The notes below the pieces were generated by a model that searched no databases, had not been told where the DNA came from, and worked only from the letters and a program-made list of their open reading frames with translations. The position numbers were made by a program, and so were the translations under genes. A stretch of 64,000 bases of DNA from a bacterium (GTDB taxonomy: Bacteria > Bacteroidota > Ignavibacteria > Ignavibacteriales > Ignavibacteriaceae), in the NCBI GenBank assembly GCA_016716565.1, contig JADJWC010000002.1, positions 1,116,001 to 1,180,000 on the forward strand. The letters are read 5' to 3'. Shown here one piece after another: positions 60,664 to 64,000 of this stretch (its first letter is position 1; each line of letters opens with the position of its first letter).

Positions 60664-61920
60664 TTATGATTTAGGAAGAAAATCCTCCGTATACTTAATA
60701 ATTAGCCTGATTCCCGGTCGATTTGTTATATAATACCATATCCATTCAACCATAACCCTTAAACGGTTTCTGAATCCTATCAGATATGCGATGTGAACAA
60801 ATGACCACGCAAGCCATGCAATTAACCCTGAAAGTTTGATGCCTTTTACAACTCCAACAGCTTTGGCTTTTCCGATCGTTGCCATCGTTCCCTTGTCATT
60901 GTATTTAAAAACCCCTCTTGAATTCCCTATTAAATTTTTTGCAATGATTCTGGCAACGTATCTTCCCTGTTGCATCGCAACAGGAGCAATCGCAGGGAGA
61001 TATTCACCCCTTTTATTTTTGATTGCAGCTGCATCACCGATTACAAAAATTTTATCATCTTCCTTAATGCTTAAATCATCTTTAACAACTGCTCTGCCGG
61101 CTCTGTCAATTTCAGTGTTAAGAGATTTTATTAAAGGCGATGACTGATTTCCTGCAGCCCAGAGTACGTTGCTTGATTCAATAAATCTGTCGCCAACTTT
61201 TACTCCGTGATCATTTATTTCAGAAACCTTTTGATTTAATATTACTTCAACTTCAAGTTTCTTTAAATCTTCAAGTGCATGGGCAGAAAGTTTATCGGGA
61301 TATGATGAAAGAATTTTCGGCAGTGCTTCAATCAAATATACTTTTGTCATTGATGCGGTTATGTTCCTGAAATCAGGAATAACATTTTTATTAACTATTT
61401 CCGAAATGGCTCCTGCAAGTTCAACACCAGTTGGTCCACCACCGATAATTACAAAGTTGAGATACTTTTGTCTTTTTACAAGATCAACTTCTTTTTCCGC
61501 TGCTTCGAGAGATAGAAGAATTTTCTCTCTGATCTTCAACGCATCATTCATTGTTTTTAATCCGGGTGCAAATTTTTCCCATTCATCTTTTCCGAAATAG
61601 GAATGTTTTGAGCCGGTTGCAACTATTAAATAATCAAAATCAATTTCAGAACCGTTGAATAAAACTTTCCTTTCTTCTCTTTTAATCGCTCTTACTTCGC
61701 CAAGAAGTACTTTGACATTTTTATTTTTGCTAAAGACAGATCTGATTGGAGTTGCAATATCAGCCGGAGATAAAGCAGTTGTTGCAACCTGATAAAGCAA
61801 AGGCTGGAAAACGTGATGGTTTGTTTTGTCTATTATGGTTATATCAAAATCAAATTTTGCTAATACCTTCGCGGCTGTCAATCCGCCGAAACCAGCGCCG
61901 ATTATAACTATCTTTTTCAT
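60664..61920 (-). CDS. ndh: Type II NADH dehydrogenase
   Basis: A 418-aa membrane-associated flavoprotein. The FAD fold is IVIIGAGFGGLTAAKVL (residues 4-20), the NADH fold is FVIIGGGPTGVELAGAI (about residues 156-172), and FVIGDAAAI lies near 292. The quinone-site region has APVAMQQGRYVARII, and an amphipathic C-terminal helix (about residues 370-400) anchors it to the membrane. It passes electrons from NADH to quinone without pumping protons. AGGAGG is 11 nt ahead of the ATG. Single gene, followed on the same strand by the RRM gene. Confidence 0.9.
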   Translation of the reverse strand: MKKIVIIGAGFGGLTAAKVLAKFDFDITIIDKTNHHVFQPLLYQVATTALSPADIATPIRSVFSKNKNVKVLLGEVRAIKREERKVLFNGSEIDFDYLIVATGSKHSYFGKDEWEKFAPGLKTMNDALKIREKILLSLEAAEKEVDLVKRQKYLNFVIIGGGPTGVELAGAISEIVNKNVIPDFRNITASMTKVYLIEALPKILSSYPDKLSAHALEDLKKLEVEVILNQKVSEINDHGVKVGDRFIESSNVLWAAGNQSSPLIKSLNTEIDRAGRAVVKDDLSIKEDDKIFVIGDAAAIKNKRGEYLPAIAPVAMQQGRYVARIIAKNLIGNSRGVFKYNDKGTMATIGKAKAVGVVKGIKLSGLIAWLAWSFVHIAYLIGFRNRLRVMVEWIWYYITNRPGIRLIIKYTEDFLPKS

Positions 61921-61985
61921 AATTCATAAACCTCCTGCTCAAAATTAATAAATTGTCGTTCGTTAAACGTTGAGCAATGTCACAT

Positions 61986-62012
61986 AAAAAAGAAGCCGTC
62001 ACAGGGACGGCT
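61986..62012 (-). terminator. Terminator after the charged-repeat gene
   Basis: A 7-bp stem (61994-62000 with 62006-62012, AGCCGTC/GACGGCT) has a 5-nt loop and a T-rich run on the minus strand (complement of 61985-61993). It sits 71 nt after the stop codon. Confidence 0.75.
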
Positions 62013-62083
62013 CCATTTAAAATCAATGTAGCTAATAGAAGTTTATTGAAAGGAAAATTACTCCTTTAAGTTTTAAGAACTAA

Positions 62084-62728
62084 CTAAACCTCTGTGTCTT
62101 CTTCTTCCACTTCAAATTCAAACTTAAACTTTTTCAGCTTTGGCAGATTTTCCTGAAGTTCTTTTTGGAGTTTTTCCATCTCTTCCTTGAATTCTTTATC
62201 ATCGAACCTGAATTTGTAAATGTGATCCTTGTTTTCTTCCAGCTCTTTTTTCAGTTCTTCCATTTCTTTTTGAAATTCTTCACTATCAAAATAATGGAAC
62301 CGGAAATTTTCCTTGAGTTCAGGAAGGTCCTTCTGCATTTCTTCGAGATCTTTGTGTAGTTCTTCCATATCAAAATGGAAATCCTTGCCAGCAACCAGAG
62401 GCATATGGAATTTAAATTTCCGGTCACCGAATCTCATTTCATCAAGCTGGTCGTAAACTTTTTCTTTATAATCTGCTACAAGATCATCGGGAATTCTACT
62501 TCCATTTTTATAAATGGAGGTAATCTCATCTCCCATAAAGTTTACTTCCCAATGTATTCTTTCACCATCAACGGTTTCATAAAATGAGAGATACTTCGAT
62601 GAATCTTTATTCAGAGAATCGGTTGGTGTGGCTGCACAGGAAACGGAAGTAATTCCTATTAGAAAAAATATTACAAGCAAAAGCGTGTTTGCGGACTTTG
62701 TTTTCGGAATGGTTGAAAAAAAGTTCAT
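62084..62728 (-). CDS. Exported protein with charged helix-strand repeats
   Basis: A 214-aa exported protein (signal ending GITSVSCAAT, possibly a lipoprotein). Residues about 50-110 are a small beta domain (YETVDGERIHWEVNFMG). From residue 115 on, three consecutive units of about 30 residues each consist of a Lys/Glu-rich helix and a short aromatic strand (NFRFHYFD, YKFRFDD, FKFEFEV). The protein ends in acidic residues. AGGAG precedes the ATG. The regular alternation of charged helix and Phe-rich strand is unlike common coiled coils. Function unknown. Confidence 0.65.
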   Translation of the reverse strand: MNFFSTIPKTKSANTLLLVIFFLIGITSVSCAATPTDSLNKDSSKYLSFYETVDGERIHWEVNFMGDEITSIYKNGSRIPDDLVADYKEKVYDQLDEMRFGDRKFKFHMPLVAGKDFHFDMEELHKDLEEMQKDLPELKENFRFHYFDSEEFQKEMEELKKELEENKDHIYKFRFDDKEFKEEMEKLQKELQENLPKLKKFKFEFEVEEEDTEV

Positions 62729-62888
62729 GGTTTCTCCTGTTTAATTGTTAATAATCCGTCCCCTTCTTGGGCTTCACTGAAAATTATGACGCAATTAACC
62801 GGATGAAGTTTCAATTCTTATCCATTATATGAAATATGAACCTATTTGCTGATGGATGGCTGTACGAAAGGTTGAAAATCGATTGGAT

Positions 62889-63317
62889 TTATTTCCAGAA
62901 ACCGTATTTCTTAATATGGCGGTATGCCATGTAGCCAACTGCACCTGCCTGAACTGCCCCTAAAACATAACGCACCATATCGAATTCTGAATCCCGCAGA
63001 TACTGCTGGTATAACGGTGCAGTAAAGAAAGTATTCACTTCGCCATTGCCCGGTTGTGAGCTGTTCGATATTAATAATTCAGTTCTCAACCATACTGTAG
63101 ATGGATTATCATCAAATAAAATATCTTCAGGTATATATGGAGCAATAGGCTTGCTGAAAATTTCGTCGATATTATACTGAAATTCAATTGGTGGAACTAT
63201 CCCCTGAAACCTTATTGTCGAATCGGGCAGCTGACTCTGATTTGTTTCCTCAACCTGAGCAAATGAAATGCAGGCATATAAACACAAAGCAGAAAGTATT
63301 TTTAATCTCGTAGCCAT
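62889..63317 (-). CDS. Small secreted protein of unknown function
   Basis: A 142-aa protein with a signal peptide (MATRLKILSALCLYACISFAQ). The mature part has IRFQGIVPPIEFQYNIDEIF and ends with a hydrophobic stretch (MVRYVLGAVQAGAVGYMAYRHI), perhaps a membrane anchor. The ATG at 63317 is preferred over an in-frame TTG further upstream, because the latter lies inside the S9 peptidase terminator. There is no clear ribosome site. It may be co-transcribed only by read-through from the peptidase gene. No family recognised. Confidence 0.55.
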   Translation of the reverse strand: MATRLKILSALCLYACISFAQVEETNQSQLPDSTIRFQGIVPPIEFQYNIDEIFSKPIAPYIPEDILFDDNPSTVWLRTELLISNSSQPGNGEVNTFFTAPLYQQYLRDSEFDMVRYVLGAVQAGAVGYMAYRHIKKYGFWK

Positions 63318-63324
63318 ATTCGGT

Positions 63325-63363
63325 AAATAAAAAAGCTGTGGACTCAAACTTGATGCCCACAGC
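63325..63363 (-). terminator. Terminator after the S9 peptidase
   Basis: A 7-bp stem (63335-63341 with 63357-63363, GCTGTGG/CCACAGC) has a 15-nt loop. It is followed on the minus strand by TTTTTTATTT, 19 nt past the peptidase stop codon. Confidence 0.75.
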
Positions 63364-63382
63364 CAAAAATAAATTAAGAGAG

Positions 63383-64000
63383 TTATTTCAACAAATACTT
63401 TTCGTAGAATAAAACTTCTGACCAGATGTAATAATCACGATTGGTTTTCTTTCTGAAACCGTGTCCTTCATCTTTTGCAAGAAGATACCATACTTCGCCG
63501 CCATTCTTTCTAACAACATCAACAATCTGCTCAGCTTCAGTATACGGTACTCGAGGATCATTATAACCCTGCACAACAAAAAGTGGCTTGGTTATTTTGT
63601 GTGCATTTGTTGTTGGAGAAATGCTGTTAAGAAAAGCATTCATATCGGGATCTCTTTCATCACCATACTCAACCCTTCTTAAATCTCTTCTGTAATCCTG
63701 TGTGTTATTCAAAAAAGTTACAAAGTTGCTGATACCCACAATGTCTACTCCGCATCTAATTCTGTCATTGTAATTAAACATAGATGATAATACCATATAT
63801 CCACCGTAAGACCCGCCATTAACAGCAACACGATTTGCATCAAGGTCCGGCTGCTTTTCAATCCAATCTAATAATGCGCCAATATCTTTCACAGAATGCT
63901 CTCTGTTATAACCATTATCAAGTGATAGATAGGTTTTCCCGTAGCCTGTTGAACCGCGAACATTTGGTTCAATAATCGCAATGCCCATTTCATTAATATA
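63383..64000 (-). CDS. S9 prolyl-oligopeptidase-family peptidase (C-terminal part)
   Basis: The 3' 206 codons of a serine peptidase whose start lies beyond the window. The catalytic serine is in VNGGSYGGYMVLSS, the aspartate in VVQGYNDPRVPYTEAEQ and the histidine in KDEGHGFRKK. The upstream block EPNVRGSTGYGKTY is the usual S9 lead-in to the alpha/beta hydrolase domain. These enzymes cut short peptides after proline or other residues; a missing beta-propeller would be expected upstream. The frame is open to base 64000. Confidence 0.85.
   Translation of the reverse strand, partial: YINEMGIAIIEPNVRGSTGYGKTYLSLDNGYNREHSVKDIGALLDWIEKQPDLDANRVAVNGGSYGGYMVLSSMFNYNDRIRCGVDIVGISNFVTFLNNTQDYRRDLRRVEYGDERDPDMNAFLNSISPTTNAHKITKPLFVVQGYNDPRVPYTEAEQIVDVVRKNGGEVWYLLAKDEGHGFRKKTNRDYYIWSEVLFYEKYLLK

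Overview
This is an AT-rich chromosomal window from a member of the Ignavibacteria (Bacteroidota/Chlorobi side). The clearest marker is a C-terminal type IX secretion (T9SS) sorting domain, built around 'NYPNPFNPST' and 'YDxLGNEVATLV', on six proteins. Many outer-membrane beta-barrels and lipoproteins, a hybrid two-component system, an ECF sigma operon with DUF4252 genes and MGDG-synthase-like glycosyltransferases fit the same lineage. I see no rRNA, tRNA, CRISPR array, prophage or insertion sequence.

Layout. 0-5 kb: two outer-membrane barrels, a DedA-type membrane protein, a GYD protein, a YbaK-type deacylase, a SLOG/LOG protein, and a frameshifted YceI lipid-binding protein with a small membrane partner. 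5.2-8.5 kb: a tight operon of lhgO, a DNA methyltransferase, a META-domain protein and a frameshifted PD-(D/E)XK nuclease-like gene. The last pair resembles a small restriction-modification cassette. 8.6-12.8 kb: a 1401-aa hybrid sensor/AraC regulator. 13-20.3 kb: a barrel followed by four T9SS cargo genes, one carrying a papain-like peptidase domain and one a seven-bladed FG-GAP propeller. 20.4-26.3 kb: a beta-CASP RNase-like hydrolase, a eukaryote-type citrate synthase, and a DUF1501/DUF1800 pair. 26.6-31.4 kb: a 1594-aa acyl-CoA-ligase/unknown/GNAT fusion. 31.5-36.4 kb: a lipoprotein, an esterase, a sphingomyelin-synthase-like PAP2 protein and a 663-aa-class coiled-coil protein. 36.8-39.7 kb: a barrel, then an ECF sigma factor, a probable anti-sigma factor and two DUF4252-type proteins. 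39.8-42.6 kb: an M16 peptidase pair, one active and one without the zinc motif. 42.7-49.4 kb: small envelope genes, a cytochrome c, lipoproteins and a GT9/GT39/EamA operon. 49.5-57 kb: an orphan DNA methyltransferase, DUF1684, DinB, an esterase, an FG-GAP T9SS protein and two MGDG-synthase-like glycosyltransferases. 57-64 kb: an MFS transporter, a periplasmic coiled-coil/lipoprotein pair, an RRM protein, a type II NADH dehydrogenase, a charged-repeat protein, a small secreted protein and the 3' part of an S9 peptidase.

Together the genes describe a heterotrophic, respiring gliding-bacteria-type cell that invests heavily in secreted and envelope proteins. Four genes (yceI, the nuclease-like gene, an EamA transporter and a GT39) are each broken by a 1-2 nt indel in a short repeat. 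This pattern suggests sequence or assembly error at least as strongly as genuine gene decay. Three small genes not obvious from length alone are described (12963-13115, 36487-36561 as a possible remnant, and 56885-56983).
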